A DNA stretch of 64,000 nt. It comes from Adineta steineri (taxonomy: Eukaryota > Rotifera > Eurotatoria > Adinetida > Adinetidae). The stretch covers positions 1-64,000 of the forward strand of contig CAJNOI010000075.1 in assembly GCA_905250115.1 (NCBI GenBank), written 5' to 3'. A program made the position numbers and the translations under genes. The notes below the pieces were generated by a model that was given only the letters and a program-made list of their open reading frames with translations, was not told the DNA's origin and ran no database searches. This document shows positions 45,911 to 58,867 of the stretch, piece after piece; positions within the stretch are counted from its first letter, which is position 1; the number at the start of each line of letters is the position of its first letter.

Positions 45911-46702
45911 ATGGTGAGAAAAACAATTATTGTCACCGGTGCTTACGGTGGTATAGGAAGAGCAATATGTGAGATTTTAGCAAAAGATCATAATAATCAA
46001 ATAATATTAACTGGTCGAAATCAACGAGATTTACAAACAACAGTTGAACATATTCAATCAACAACAAAGAATCCATCAATACAAGCATATGTTGTTGATT
46101 TTTCATCAAAAGATTCGATTGAAAAATTTGCATCGCAATTAAATGATCAACCAGTTGATGTATTAATTAATAATCATGCAACAGGACCTAAAAAACGTGA
46201 AGTTAATCAAAATGGAATTGAATTACAATTTGCAACAAATGTTTTAGGATATATTTGGATGATAAATTCATTGGAAAAAAATCTTAAGAAATGTTCACCA
46301 CATGCACGTATTGTTAATGTTGCAAGTTATTGGGCAGGTGGTCTTGATATAGATGATCTTGAATTTAAAAAACGTTCGTATACAACCGATGCTGCTTATC
46401 GACAAGCTAAACAAGCAAATCGAATGTTAACATTAGCATATGCAGAAAAATTTAAAAATGATGGAATAACGGTTAATGTTTGTCATCCAGGTGATTCAAA
46501 TACAAAATTAAGTAATTCAATGGGTTTTGGTGGTCATGAAACACCTGAAGAAAGTGCAAAAACACCAGTTTATTTAGCTATATCTAATGATGTTGCGAAT
46601 ATAACAGGAAAATATTTTCGAGATTGTCATGTAGAAGATGATTCGTTCATGAAAGATAAAGATTTAATTAAAAAACTATATAATATATGTCAACAATATT
46701 AA
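45911..46702 (+). CDS. Short-chain dehydrogenase/reductase, intronless
   Basis: An NAD(P)-dependent oxidoreductase of 263 aa resembling the retinol dehydrogenase/WWOX-like group. The dinucleotide motif TGAYGGIGRAIC (TGxxxGxG) starts at residue 9. The structural NNAG is here NNHATG, followed by the catalytic Ser in NVASYW and the Tyr-Lys pair in YRQAKQAN (YxxxK). NVCHPGDSNT is the usual post-catalytic PG motif. It is intronless, unlike its neighbours, and only 47 bp before the start codon of the kelch gene. An origin by retroposition or lateral transfer is possible. The substrate cannot be predicted. Confidence 0.88.
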   Translation: MVRKTIIVTGAYGGIGRAICEILAKDHNNQIILTGRNQRDLQTTVEHIQSTTKNPSIQAYVVDFSSKDSIEKFASQLNDQPVDVLINNHATGPKKREVNQNGIELQFATNVLGYIWMINSLEKNLKKCSPHARIVNVASYWAGGLDIDDLEFKKRSYTTDAAYRQAKQANRMLTLAYAEKFKNDGITVNVCHPGDSNTKLSNSMGFGGHETPEESAKTPVYLAISNDVANITGKYFRDCHVEDDSFMKDKDLIKKLYNICQQY

Positions 46703-46749
46703 ATTACGAATTCTAATTTTTCTAGATAAGCATATATAAATGTAAAATC

Positions 46750-49363
46750 ATGTCTTTATCATCTATGACACCATTTACTCGTGGTCATCATGCGACTAAA
46801 CGATTTAATAATAGTGCTCGTTTAAAAATGGCTAATCATCATCCTATGGTTACAAGTACTATTACAGCATCGTCTGATATAAATAATAATACAAGTAATC
46901 CAGGTGCTGTTTTTGCACATTATGAACATGGTCATTCAGATTCTCTTTTGGAAGCACTTAATGATCTTCGTTTAAGTAGACAATTATGTGATGTAACTAT
47001 TATTGTTGGTCAACATGAATATCCGTGCCATAAAGTACGAGACCAAAAACAAAAAGCTTCTCTAATACATATGACTAATCGTTAATTTAAACTTTTAGAA
47101 CGTCCTTGCTGCTGCTAGTCCTTATTTTCGAGCTATGTTTACAACATCTGAAATGTGTGAATCATCTCAACCAACAGTTACTCTTAATGGAGTTGATCCT
47201 GATGCAATGTTTGAACTTATTGAATATGCATATACATGTAAAGTTTTAATTTTGATTGATTCTATTTTTACTTTTATTTTTCTAGCGGAAATAACTATTT
47301 GTGAGAATAATGTTCAATCATTACTTTCTGCCGCTAATTTACTTATGATGCAACCTGTTCGTGATGCATGCAGTTCATTTTTTGAACGTTTTCTTGATGA
47401 AACAAATGCAATTGGTATAAATTGTTTTGCAGAATTACATGGAACACAAGAATTAACAAAAAAAGCAAAACGATTTGTATTAAAAAAATTCTCACAAGTA
47501 TTATTTTATATTTTTGGGAGAAAAATATGATTTACTATATATTTTAAAGGTTGTACAACAAGATGAATGGCTTCAAGTTTCATCACCGAAAATTATTGAA
47601 TTTATAAGTAAGAATAAAATTTAATTCCAATATAAATTTGTTATTTTTGAATAATCATCTAATAGAAGAAGACGATCTTCGAATAGGAAGTGAAGATGAA
47701 GTATATGATGCATGTTTACGTTGGTTAAATCATGCACCTGAACAACGTAAAAATGATTTTCATACAGTATGTTAAACTTGCATCTCGTGATTCTATGAAA
47801 ATAATAAATCTATAATTGATTCTAGATCTTACAACACATTCGATTAGCTTTTCTTAGTCCTGTAAGATAAACAAATGTATATATGTCATTTATTATTATT
47901 GTTTATATATATATGTTTAGTATACATTGATGGATAAAGTTGCTACATGTAAAGTTGTACAAGAAGATACGGCATGTCGGGAATTATTTCACGAAGCATT
48001 ACGATATCATTTACTTGTTGATAGACGTTCTGAAATGTCAACAACTAATTCTCGATTGAAACCACGCACATGTTCAGGTAAATATTGTTTGATTATTAAA
48101 TTTTTTTTTGAAATCTATTCTTTTAGAATTAACGGAAGCATTAGTCTTTTTGGGTGGAGAAGATGAACGAGTTGTTGTACGTGGTGTTGAAGTTTATAAT
48201 CCAGAAAGGTATTTTATTTTTAATGAGTCTTATTAATCGAATAATTGACATGCAAAAGAAACTCATTATTTATTGTAATTTTATTTAAAGAGATGAATGG
48301 AAAAAACTTTGTTGTTTACCGTATGCGATATCTAAACATGCAATTGTTGCATCAGGTATATAAAATCGATATTGTATTCTATTATTTATATATATTATAT
48401 TAGGGGCATCGACACTTTACTTATGCGGTGGAGATTTTCCGAATGGTATGTTTAAAGTTTCTAATTAAGAAAGAAAATTTTCATTGAGAAATAAATTTAT
48501 TTAGGACGGCCAAGTTCAGAAGTTTGGAAGTATGATCAAAAAGTTGATACATGGTATCAATTGTCAGATATGTTAACACCACGATCGGAATTGGGTTTAG
48601 CATTAATTGATGGTTATATATATGCTTGTGGTGGATCGAATGGAGATGTTCGTCTTAATAGTATAGAAAGATATTCAATTGCTGATAATAAATGGACTTT
48701 AGTATGTATTAAAATGAGAAGAAAAAAAATTAATTAATTGATTTTATTTAGATTGCATCAATGCAAGTTGGTATGACAAGTCCTGCTTGTTGTGCTTTGA
48801 ATGGATATTTGTATATAACGGGTAGAGAATAAATTTTATAGAATTTAATTTTCTTATAATTGTATTTAGGTGGAGCGGTTCTTGAAGAAGGAGATGCAGT
48901 TGATCTAGTCATGAAATTTGATCCACGAACATTTGAATGGAGTACAGATGTTGCTCCAATGCGTATTGCTCGTTCAGGTTCAGTATCTGTTGTACTTCGA
49001 CGTAAAATTTATGTTTGTGGTGGTTTACAATCGAATACAGAAAATACAAATTTAGCTGAAGTTTATGATCCAACTACAAATCAATGGCAATTTATAGCAC
49101 CAATGCGTGAACATCGTTATCGACCTGGTGCTGCAATTGTTAATGAGAAAATATTTGTTTGTGGTGGACAAGATGAACAACCCGGAAAATATCATGAAAG
49201 TGTTGAATGTTACTGTCCTGAAACCGATCAATGGACATTAGTAACCGAATTAATATGTGGTCGAAGTTTTCTAGCGTGTGCCATGCTTTTACTTAAATGG
49301 TCCGATATTGTTTGGGATCATATGTGTGAAGGGGAAACAAATTCATTACCCGATATAAATTAA
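46750..49363 (+). CDS. BTB-BACK-kelch protein (KLHL family)
   Basis: A predicted substrate adaptor for Cullin-3 E3 ligases. Thirteen exons (46750..47034, 47099..47237, 47286..47497, 47550..47607, 47666..47766, 47826..47861, 47921..48077, 48127..48208, 48291..48355, 48404..48445, 48505..48701, 48752..48821, 48870..49363) give 645 aa. The BTB domain has LLEALNDLRLSRQLCDVTIIV, HKNVLAAASPYFRAMFT and EYAYT. The BACK domain has LLSAANLLMMQPVRDACSSF ... RLAFLSPYTL. Six kelch blades follow with repeated GG and W residues (LYLCGGDFPNG, IYACGGSNGD, IYVCGGLQS, IFVCGGQDE). Exons are very short (36 and 42 nt among them). The ~80-residue Asn-rich N-terminus is unusual. The exact KLHL orthologue is uncertain. 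Confidence 0.92.
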
Positions 49364-49521
49364 TCATTCATTCCAGCAGATTATATTATGTAGCACTTCT
49401 TTTTTCTCTTTTGAATGAAATTTTCTTTTCTTTTGCATGTATGACTATTTGTACTTTTAATTTTCTTGAATTTTTTGCGAAAAACGTAATAAAACTTTTA
49501 AATAAAACTTATAAATATTAA

Positions 49522-50115
49522 TTATGACAGTTTCTTTTTTTGAGATTTAAGTTTAGTATATGTTTTCAACGAATAAGTTGCTGAACAAACTTCATCTAAC
49601 CAACGTGTTATATAATCATATTTTGTTTTATCAAAATAAGACATTTGCTGTTGTTGTTGATTATTAATAATTTCAGTTTGATTATTATTTGATAATTGTT
49701 TTCCTGATGGATTAAGTTTGGTTGTATAAGATAAATCCGTTGAAAAATTTTGTCGAAATGGTTTCGGTTTTTCTTTTCGATGATTTAATAAAGGATTGTT
49801 TAATATAGGATTCGATCCATGTTGAGAATGAGTACGTTTATGTTCATCACTGACAGTACTTGATGAAGGAGCATTTGATATTGATTGTGTATTTGTTCGA
49901 ATTAACGATATTGGTGTTGATAAAGGACTTGCTTGTGGGCGATGTATTGGAATAAATGATGATGATCGACGAGGACTATTAGGAAATTGAATAAATGCTG
50001 AACTATTATTTGTAGCTATGAGTGCACGAGATTTCCGTAATGATATTGGTGATGATGCTGATGATGAAGATATTGTTGAAGGTGTTACAATCGGTAAATT
50101 TTGATCAACCGCCAT
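49522..50115 (-). CDS. Unknown Ser/Asn-rich protein with conserved C-terminal motif
   Basis: A 197-aa product with low-complexity Ser/Pro/Asn sequence (SSSSASSPISLRKS, QQQQQ) and an ordered C-terminal segment, KYDYITRWLDEVCSATYSLK, that looks like a short conserved helix. It is intronless from the ATG at 50115. An in-frame extension to 50190 lacks an ATG. Function unknown. It is tail-to-tail with the kelch gene (about 160 bp apart) and lies on the same strand as CFAP57. Biased codon positions and a long open frame support a real gene, but evidence is moderate. Confidence 0.6.
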   Translation of the reverse strand: MAVDQNLPIVTPSTISSSSASSPISLRKSRALIATNNSSAFIQFPNSPRRSSSFIPIHRPQASPLSTPISLIRTNTQSISNAPSSSTVSDEHKRTHSQHGSNPILNNPLLNHRKEKPKPFRQNFSTDLSYTTKLNPSGKQLSNNNQTEIINNQQQQQMSYFDKTKYDYITRWLDEVCSATYSLKTYTKLKSQKKKLS

Positions 50116-50579
50116 TGAGAATGAATAGTTATGTAAAACTACGTTGTTAAGATATAATAATAATAGTATAGAGACAAAACGAAAAAGCAATGCTTAATTT
50201 CTATGATTTCATCTATTATCGATTATACGAATAAAAAAACAGTACGTCATTTACACGAATGTTCTTCTCTTTTTTTTGCTTCTTTTTGAATTAACAACAA
50301 TTACAAATATGTCTTCATTGTCTACCCACCTACATGCACTTTGCCATTAATTTTTATATTAAGATGAAAAGGTTTTCTTTTTTTTATTGTAAGGTCAATA
50401 TTATCGTAATAACTCAGATGTAAAAATAGAAAAAGAACGAAATTTCTTTTTTTTCTCGAAATTGTGCTCGACTTTCCTTTTCATTTATCAACGTTAACAT
50501 ACATATTTCAATTTCTGATCGAACAATTAATAAAAGCTCGTTTTTTTATTCTATTAATAAAAAAAGACAGTTTTTTTTA
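50116..50579. other. Intergenic
   Basis: AT-rich spacer downstream of CFAP57, containing the CFAP57 3' UTR. A C-rich piece (CTACCCACCTACATGC) near 50,321-50,336 may be a fragment of the telomere-like family. Confidence 0.45.
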
Positions 50580-53500
50580 TCAAGCAAGTTTAATAATTGA
50601 AACATTCGCTGTATCATCATTTTCGTCAACATCCATTAAAAATTGATCGGATGCTTTGTAACCTGCTTGAGTTCGTGTAAGTCGTTGTCGAAGTCGTAAA
50701 ATTTCTTGTTGATTGTTATGTATTTCTTTCATAAGTTCATTATCTCGATGACGTATAGCATAATTACCTATCGTCGAAAGAAAAACAATTTTCTTCTTAT
50801 AAGAAAAATATCGTTAACTACCTGCATCAGCATTAAGTGTTTGTATAAGAGCTTCTGTACTATGCACGCCCCGTTCACCAAATGTCTGTCTTGCTACTTC
50901 ATAATCTTGAAGTCTACCTCGAACAATTCGTAATTCTTCACGTAAATTATTTAATTCTTGTAATAAAAGTGAATTTTCCTATAGAAAAGAAAATAATAGA
51001 ATAAATTCGAAATTTTGTTTTGAATTCTATTTACATTCATAATTCTCATTCGATTTGCTTTCGTTGCGCTTAAATCACTACTTAATTTTGTTTTTAAATT
51101 TGCTGTTGTTCGTTCAAGAAACATTCGTTGACGATCTTGAGCTATTGCTTCTTCAGACATACCATCATTTGGATCTGATGATGTATAAATACTTCTTGCC
51201 TATTTAAAAAATATTGATTCTATTTGAAAATTAAATTTTAACTAACATTATCATTTTCAACATGTTTTTGATATAAATGTCCAACAGCATCTTTCGTTCG
51301 TTTTGGATCACTAACATCAGAGAATTCAGTTAAAATATCATTTTTTATACGTCGCATTGCAGAATCATATTCTTTTCGCTATAAAAAAAACATAAAATAT
51401 CTTTCTAGATATATGATTTGTTTTTACCTTTCGACGTTCTCGTTCAATTTGTTCTTCAATCGCATGTAATGTTCGTCTTTGTCCAACATTAACAAAACGA
51501 TTTTGACTTAATTCATTCTCTTTTTTCTCACGTTCACTAGTCATCTTAATATGAATATATGATTTTAATCATTTGTTGATAGAGTATAGACACACATATT
51601 AAATGGTTAGAAAACTAAAATTAAGAATAAATAACAACAACAATAAATGAGACGTAAACTGTTTTAGAATAAAAATTCAGTTTTCGTTCATTTGTGAAAA
51701 ATAAATAAATTTAACAATATAAATTACTAAAAAAAATATTTTTATATTGTAAATTTGTTTTATTCACTACAAAACGAAGAACTATTAATATACCTTAAGT
51801 AATTGATTTTGCATACGTGCTATTTCTTCTTCACGTGGTTTTATTAAACGTGTTAATTCATCAATTTTATAATTAAGTACATATTGAAATTTTTCAAGTT
51901 CTTGATTTTTCAATCCAAGATCATTAATACGATCAAGCTTAAGTAAAATTTTATTTGAAAAAAATATTAATTCATACGAAAGAAATCTAATTACTTTATC
52001 ATGTACAGTATGATTTCGTTCAGTTATTTCATTTTTTAATGCAGCAATTTCTTGTGTCATACCTTGAACACGATTGTTATGTTCTTGGATCTTTTTCTTA
52101 TAGGTTTGAGCAGTTGTATTTTGTTCAGTTTTTTTAGCCTCTAAAGCGTGAACCTAATTTTAACAAAAAATATTCATACAAATATTTTATAAATAAAAGA
52201 TTTTTCGGCTATCCAACATTCTGCGTATAATTTATTCGAAAAGAAGGGTGTGGTGTGGGTGGGTATGGGCAAGAGTGTGGGTGACAGTGTGAGTAAGAAT
52301 GGAAAGGATAGTACCCGCGCCCACCCACACCCAAACCCACCCGAGCGTCTTCGTCAGAGTTCGGACTCGGTACATCACTATAACAGTGATGACATCATTC
52401 ATAAAAGAAATAGCATTCCTTCTATCAATGAACTGGATTTTTAGGAAGTTTATACTTTCTATAGAATAGTTCTCTCGTATTTATTCGCGAAAATGGTAAA
52501 TAATTGTTTTGATTAAGAAAGCTTACTTGATGTTCGAGTGTTTCCTTAAACGTTTTTGTTAATTGTGCATTATGTTCAAGCTAAAAATAAGTCAATGAAA
52601 TTTATAAATATAAATGAAATTTATTAAACTTACAAGACGTTTTTTTTCTTCTTCATATTCAAGTTTATGTTTTAATTGTTCATCTTCAACATCATGTTCA
52701 ATATTTTGTTTTTCAATTTCGAATTTTTTAAGATTATCTTTGTTTAATATTTTTAACTAAATGAATTAGAAAAAAATAATTCCTGTTTTTTCACAAATCA
52801 ATATAACTTACAGAAGCTAATTCTTTTTCGGTTTCTTTTATTTTTCCTTGATAAAATTCTTTTACATCACGTACTTCATTATCACCTGCTTCTTCCGTTG
52901 ATTTAAGACGAAATTCATTATCTTCCATCATTTTTTGTGATAAATGAATTAATTCTTCTTCTTTATGAAATTCTCGACCCATACGTTCTCTATCTTCTTT
53001 TTCTATAATAAAAATGGTATATACATAAAATAAAACTAATCTTTCTTACATACCGATACGGTGTTTTTCACTGTCAAAATTTTCTCTCATATGAGTATGT
53101 TTTGTTTCAAAATCTCGATGTTCTTTTTCTTTTTCACTTAATTGAATATCAATTTGATTTTCATGATGACGTCGTTCATTTTCAGACATATCCGTACGAC
53201 GTTGTAAATCACCCAAATAAGTTGTTTCCATTTGTTGTAAACGATATTCATGATCACGTTTGAGTTCTTCTTCTTCAGTTTGAAGTTCTCGAATTTTTTG
53301 TGGCTAAACACAAATTAAAACAGACGTATAATTAATAAAGGTCTTTTTTTCAAAACTTACTAAACTAAGAAATCTCTTTTGATTTTGAAGTACAACCGAT
53401 GTCCATTTATCAGTTTTATTTGTTGATTTGATATGTGTTCCCCATAACATTAAAACACCATCTTCACAACTACTAATAACAAGTTCTTCATGAAATGCAA

Positions 53501-56058
53501 CAACAATCTATAGATAAAAACTAATATAACATCATAGGAAAGAAAAAAGAACAATAAACAAACATGTGTAACTCTTGCTGAATGAGCTAAATAATGAAAT
53601 ATTCCATGTGGTGCATTTCCAAATGGAGTTCTAATCACATAAATTGAACCACGATGTGTACCACATAATATTGTTCCATTACTTTCAAACATTTCTAAAT
53701 AACTTGGTTTATCATCATTCGGTAATTTTACTTCATATTTGATCTTTGAAAAAAAAGAAAATCATTTTTCATAAACAATAATATGAAACAAGAAAATCTC
53801 TACTTTTTCATTTTGAATTTCACGAATAAGTCCATCATCTGAAGCTATATAAACAAATCTGTCATCTTTATCAATTGCAAGACCACCATCAAGACGATAA
53901 TTTGTTTTTAATTCATATGTTCTCGATTGAGTTTCTAAATTCCATATAATAAAGCAATTTGATGATTGAGAATAAAGACCAAGATCATTTTGTTTCCATA
54001 CGATAGTTTTAATCTAAATAAGAAATTTCTTTATTTATAATAAAAAAGAAAAAATTCTATACAGTTTGTCCATGATTAAGTCGATGAAAAACTTTAAGAT
54101 AAAGTGGAGAAATAACTTGAATTATATCAGAATCAATTACTGCAAAAAGTTGACCACCATGACTAAAAAAGAATTCATAAAATAATTTTATAAGATTTTA
54201 AAAATTTTACCTAAATTTTATTTGATGTGCTGCACGTATAGCAAATTCTTTCACGGTTGAAAATCCATCAACTAATATATTCATAAGTGAAACTCGAGAA
54301 GCAAAAGCAACAACAATTTGAAGTGCATTTGGATGTATTGATATAGCATAGACAGGTTCAGTATATAATCTCATTTGTTCAAGTGCATTTGTTTCATAGT
54401 TCCAAAGACGAACAGTATGATCTTCACCTGATGAAACAAATAATGGTTTATGTACACCAATATCTAAACCACGTATTGATGATTGATGATAAGAATTAAA
54501 AACTAGTTCTAATACAAAAGCTTCCTTGAAAAAGAAAAAATAATAAATATATATATAGAAATTAATTGAATAAATTTACTCCTGATTCAGCTGAATGATC
54601 TTTTGCTATATCCGATACGGAATAAATTTGTTGTTTACTTGTTAATACTAAAGTATGTTCTTCTTTTGGACTAACAGCAACTTTCCACATGACTTGTTCA
54701 TTATTCATTTGTTGTTTATCATTTAATGTTTGTGAAGGAGCTAATTCGTCATCTAATGAACGAGCTGTACCACCTTCACTAGCAGGTACAACATATTCAC
54801 GAGTTTTAGCAAAATCCCAACTATCCGCAATTTTCGAATAATGAACTAATCGTTTGCCTCCAACAAGACAATAGAAACCTTTATTAACAGTATTAATTGA
54901 AGTAACTTCTTCACCCGATGGACGTGATGTATCAAGATGTTCTTGTTGATGCTGATGAAGTGCTGATCGTGCACCACTTTTAGTTGCTGATGACATTGTT
55001 GATAAAGTACGTGGAAGTCTAAATTGAATAAATTTATATTATATTCTTTTAGAAAAACTAGATTTTTTCTTCCTGTAGCCTTTTCTTTCTCATCATGATG
55101 CCGCGACACTCATTAGTGGCAACAGTTGATGTGCGTCAGCAAGATGTTTTTAATCACAATAACTATATCTTTGATGTGATATATGTTTTGTCTGTGTTTA
55201 TTAAGAAGAAAAAAAATCTTTTCTTTCCTTACGTTGTTGTTGCTCCTTCTCGTCCTTCAACAACATCAATTAATATTTGAACATCACCATTAAATAGAAC
55301 ACAGACTTGACCATTACTTGTTCCAGCAATTAAACGAGTTGGATCATACCATGCTTTAAAAGAAAATATTAGAAAAAAAAAGTAAATCGATAATTTGTAT
55401 TATTTTTATTACCATGTGAAATAAAATCATATTGATCAAGTTTAGCGGATGATGGTTGAATTCTTATATTTCCTTCAGTATGTCGTGCAAAACGACAATA
55501 TCGTCTTCCAATAATCGATAAATAATTATGATCTGATGGATCAAATAATATTTGTGATAAAACAGTTACACCTTCAACTTGACCTAATTTAATGGATGCT
55601 AAAAGACGTGATTTTTGCCATTGCCAAATTGAAAGTGTATATTCACGATTTCCACATTCAAGAACCGCGAAATGTTTAGCATCATGTGATAAAGCTATGG
55701 ATGTGATTGTTGTTGGTCCATCATGTATTGTAAATGTTCGTTTTTTCTTTCCAATTGTTGAATGTAAGTCATAAAACGAAACTGTCGTACTTTCTTTATC
55801 ACCATGCGTTGCAGTAGCAACAACTGCAATAATAGCTGCATCACTATGTACAAGCATCGCTTCGATATGTTCTAATTCATGACATCGAAAAATTCGTTGA
55901 CTTTTTGTTTCAACATTAGCAAGAACAAATTGATTTCCAGCTGGATAAATAACTGTATGTTCATCAGCAAAAAATAAACTTGATTCAAGTTTTGATCGTA
56001 CACCAAAAATCGTTTGAACTTGAAGAGTAACGGGTGAAACTGTATTCGTTGTACTCAT
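50580..56058 (-). CDS. CFAP57: Cilia- and flagella-associated protein 57 (WDR65)
   Basis: An axonemal WD40/coiled-coil protein linked to inner dynein arm assembly and ciliary beating. Nineteen in-phase exons from 56058..55413 to 50767..50580 total 3,837 nt, or 1,278 aa (human ~1,250). The start LQVQTIFGVRSKLESSLFFA ... VIYPAGN matches the family's N-terminus. Two groups of WD40 repeats fill the first ~650 residues. A long coiled coil then runs to the C-terminus, with landmarks such as LKNQELEKFQYVLNYKIDEL, KPREEEIARMQNQLL, KANRMRIMNENSLLLQELNN and LREELRIVRGQVRDYE. The intron 52526..52154 is enlarged by a telomere-like repeat, and the 249-nt intron 51793..51545 is also long. All others are ~50-60 nt (214 nt after exon 2). 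Confidence 0.94.
52236..52350. repeat. Telomere-like inverted repeat in CFAP57 intron
   Basis: The G-rich arm GGTGTGGTGTGGGTGGGTAT followed by GAGTGTGGGTGACAGTGTGAG faces CCCGCGCCCACCCACACCCA + AACCCACCCGAGCG. It is the longest and most G-rich copy in the window and sits inside an intron, where a hairpin or G-quadruplex could form. Confidence 0.75.
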
Positions 56059-58836
56059 AATTTTAGCATTCAATAAAAAAAAAGGAAAGTATAAAAAAGT
56101 ATTCGTTTGATTCTAATGATTGCTAGAAATCATCCATTTTGCTTGACATTTACCATGACATAAAACTCTTATTTGATTCTTTAAATAAAATTTAAAAAAG
56201 ATGTCGTCAGTCAACACTTCGAAGATTTTCCTTTTCATCATCGTTAAATACCCATTTTATTAAAAGGAAAAGATTTGCAATAATATTCTTTATTTTCTAT
56301 CATATGAATTTTCATGAGACATTGTTTGTTATAAATCCAATTGCAATTGTATAAAGAAAGATTAACTGATACTATTTTGATTATCCTATATTTTTTTTTA
56401 CTCGCATTCGATAGACATCATTATCTTTGTCTTGTTTTCTTTCAAAGATTATAATCCTTTTTTTTTATCAGAAGACAAATCTTAGGTTTAATGGTTTATT
56501 ATCTTTTTTTTCTTCTTCTATTGCTAACTAATTATAAATTCATATCGGATTTCAGAAGTCAAACATATCTGATAGCCTAGGGTTATATTAAAAAGTGTAC
56601 CTTTTTCTTTATCTGATGTCCTTTTCTACTTCTTCTTCCTTTTCTCACTCATTGAACACATGTGTTAAGTACGGTGAAAAGGTCACTTTTCTTCTTCTTC
56701 TTATTCTGCTCAAAACAATTTCGATTTCAGCCAGCTTCCAAGTTCATCTGAGCACATTAAACACTACCGCAAACGAGAAGAAGAAGACGAAGAAGAAAAA
56801 GTGGAGAAAAGAAATGGGCGGGTATACAAAAGAGAAAGAATAAGAGAGAATAGTGTATAAAGAACGAACATTCTCGCTTCGTCGCGCTCTCCGGTCACGT
56901 CTGAACACGTCCTTTCTCTCTACCTGTTTAGTGAAAATGAAAAAGTGAAAAAAAAAAGATGGAGAAAAAACCAGCAATCGATCATTAATAGGCAAGAGAG
57001 AAATTCATTAGAAAAATGCAAACGATAACAAGATAACTGTACCATAATAGAAACGCATGATAAAACACATTCATAAACGCATATAATTATTATTGAAACG
57101 GTGATCCAATTTATTCATTGTGTGTATCTGGCTTTTAACGTCAAGGTGAGACTTCTGTTTTCTCTTATATTTACTTTTATGTTCTCTTAAGAGAATTCTC
57201 TAAAGGTTAGACTTACATGTATATATATATATATATGTAAATATCTACTCTAGCGATCATAATCTTCAAATCTGAATACAATCTTTATTTGAATTATTTT
57301 GTAAACAATCAAATAATGTGTATGTTGAAAGCCTAACTGGATTTAATATAAATTCAAGTTTGTAAACATACTATTTCTTTTTTTAACCTTGTTCTTAGCT
57401 TATATTGTTAGTTAAGGTTTCTCTCTTAACTTAAACTAATAGTCTAGACTCATAGTGTAGATGAAAAAAACGAACGTGTAAATGCAGTACATTATATATT
57501 TGCATCAAGTACGCGAATATATTAAATCTTATAAGGTTTTGTTACCCTTAGGTTATATTTGTTGAACGTGTCAATGTTTATTCAAACTTTGAAAATGTTC
57601 GACAACAATGACATATAACAGTAAATTGTTGAATTGACCCATATTAACATTTGTTAGATGAAAGGCCATGATAGATATGAAACAAAAAAAGAAGAAGAAG
57701 AAGTTCATGGTCTTTGAAAGATACTACTACTGTGAACATCTTGTTACTTGTTTGTCTAATACTAATCAATATGTTTCATATTTTCAATCTATATTCTTTC
57801 TTCAGAATCTAATCCTTTAGATGAATTCTCTAGGCAATTATCAAATGTATATGATAATGTAAAAGAGAGATGACGACATTTGTTATTATTTTGTGTATAT
57901 TCCATCTGCTTATTGCAAATCAGAAAGAATACCATATATATATATATATATATACACATATTCAGATACCCTACTTTTAAGCATTACAAATGAGCAGTCA
58001 ATTCATATGGAAGAAATGGTAAGAAAACCCCTATGATTATTTTTTTTCTTAAATTGTAGTTTCTTTTCAATAGTCAGATGAATAGATTTTGATAATTATT
58101 GAACAGAAATTTTTATTTCGTACTTAATGCAACCAAATCGACAATGATTCGATTTCATGCAGTGATAGGACATATCATTGATAACAAGGTTAGAACTAAA
58201 TTACCTAAGTTTTTTCAATTCATAACGAAACAACGATAAAAGAGAGAATCTTATGATATAATCAATATTATATAGTTAACTTATAACGTAACTGATTTCA
58301 ATTAATCAATCATTTCTAATTAAAACTTATGTTTCTCTCTCTAGCATATGTCGATGTTAGCGTCACTTGACGTCGGTATACAAGCTCTATTTCATTTTAT
58401 TTCTCTTGAGAAGAAACGACTGCTGCTAGATGTAAAAGTTCTGTAAGAACAAAATTACAGCAGTGAACACAAGGCTGTATATACTCATATATGCATGATG
58501 TAATTGAATATCGATCTAACGTTTATATGTATGTGCCTAAGAACAAGAAAAAAAAGGAAATCATTGCTGTTGAATGTGTATGCTAGAGGGATTAATACAC
58601 GCCAAGCGCGAAGAACATTCGATATCATCGACATACATACATAGAAAGCAATTATCTTTTGTCTTCATCTTTTCTATATATTTGACAGTTTCAATCATTT
58701 ATCTTCTACAAACCATGAAACTTATATGATGATCACAAGCAAACAGGCGAGTCGTGTCCTTTTACAGTGAGCTTTATTTCCTGTTCTTCCCATTAGTAAC
58801 AACCTATACTACTACATACTTACATACTTACATACG

Positions 58837-58867
<31 letters not shown>

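Noticed and set aside
51545..51793. Possible gene split between CFAP57 and a separate gene starting MTSEREKK
   Set aside because: The ATG sits right after an AG acceptor, the exon joins in phase, and the following sequence aligns with the CFAP57 C-terminal coiled coil, so a single gene is favoured.
56595..56995. Overlapping frames on both strands in the CFAP57-RASSF spacer
   Set aside because: Low-complexity Lys/Phe-rich shadows of purine/pyrimidine tracts.
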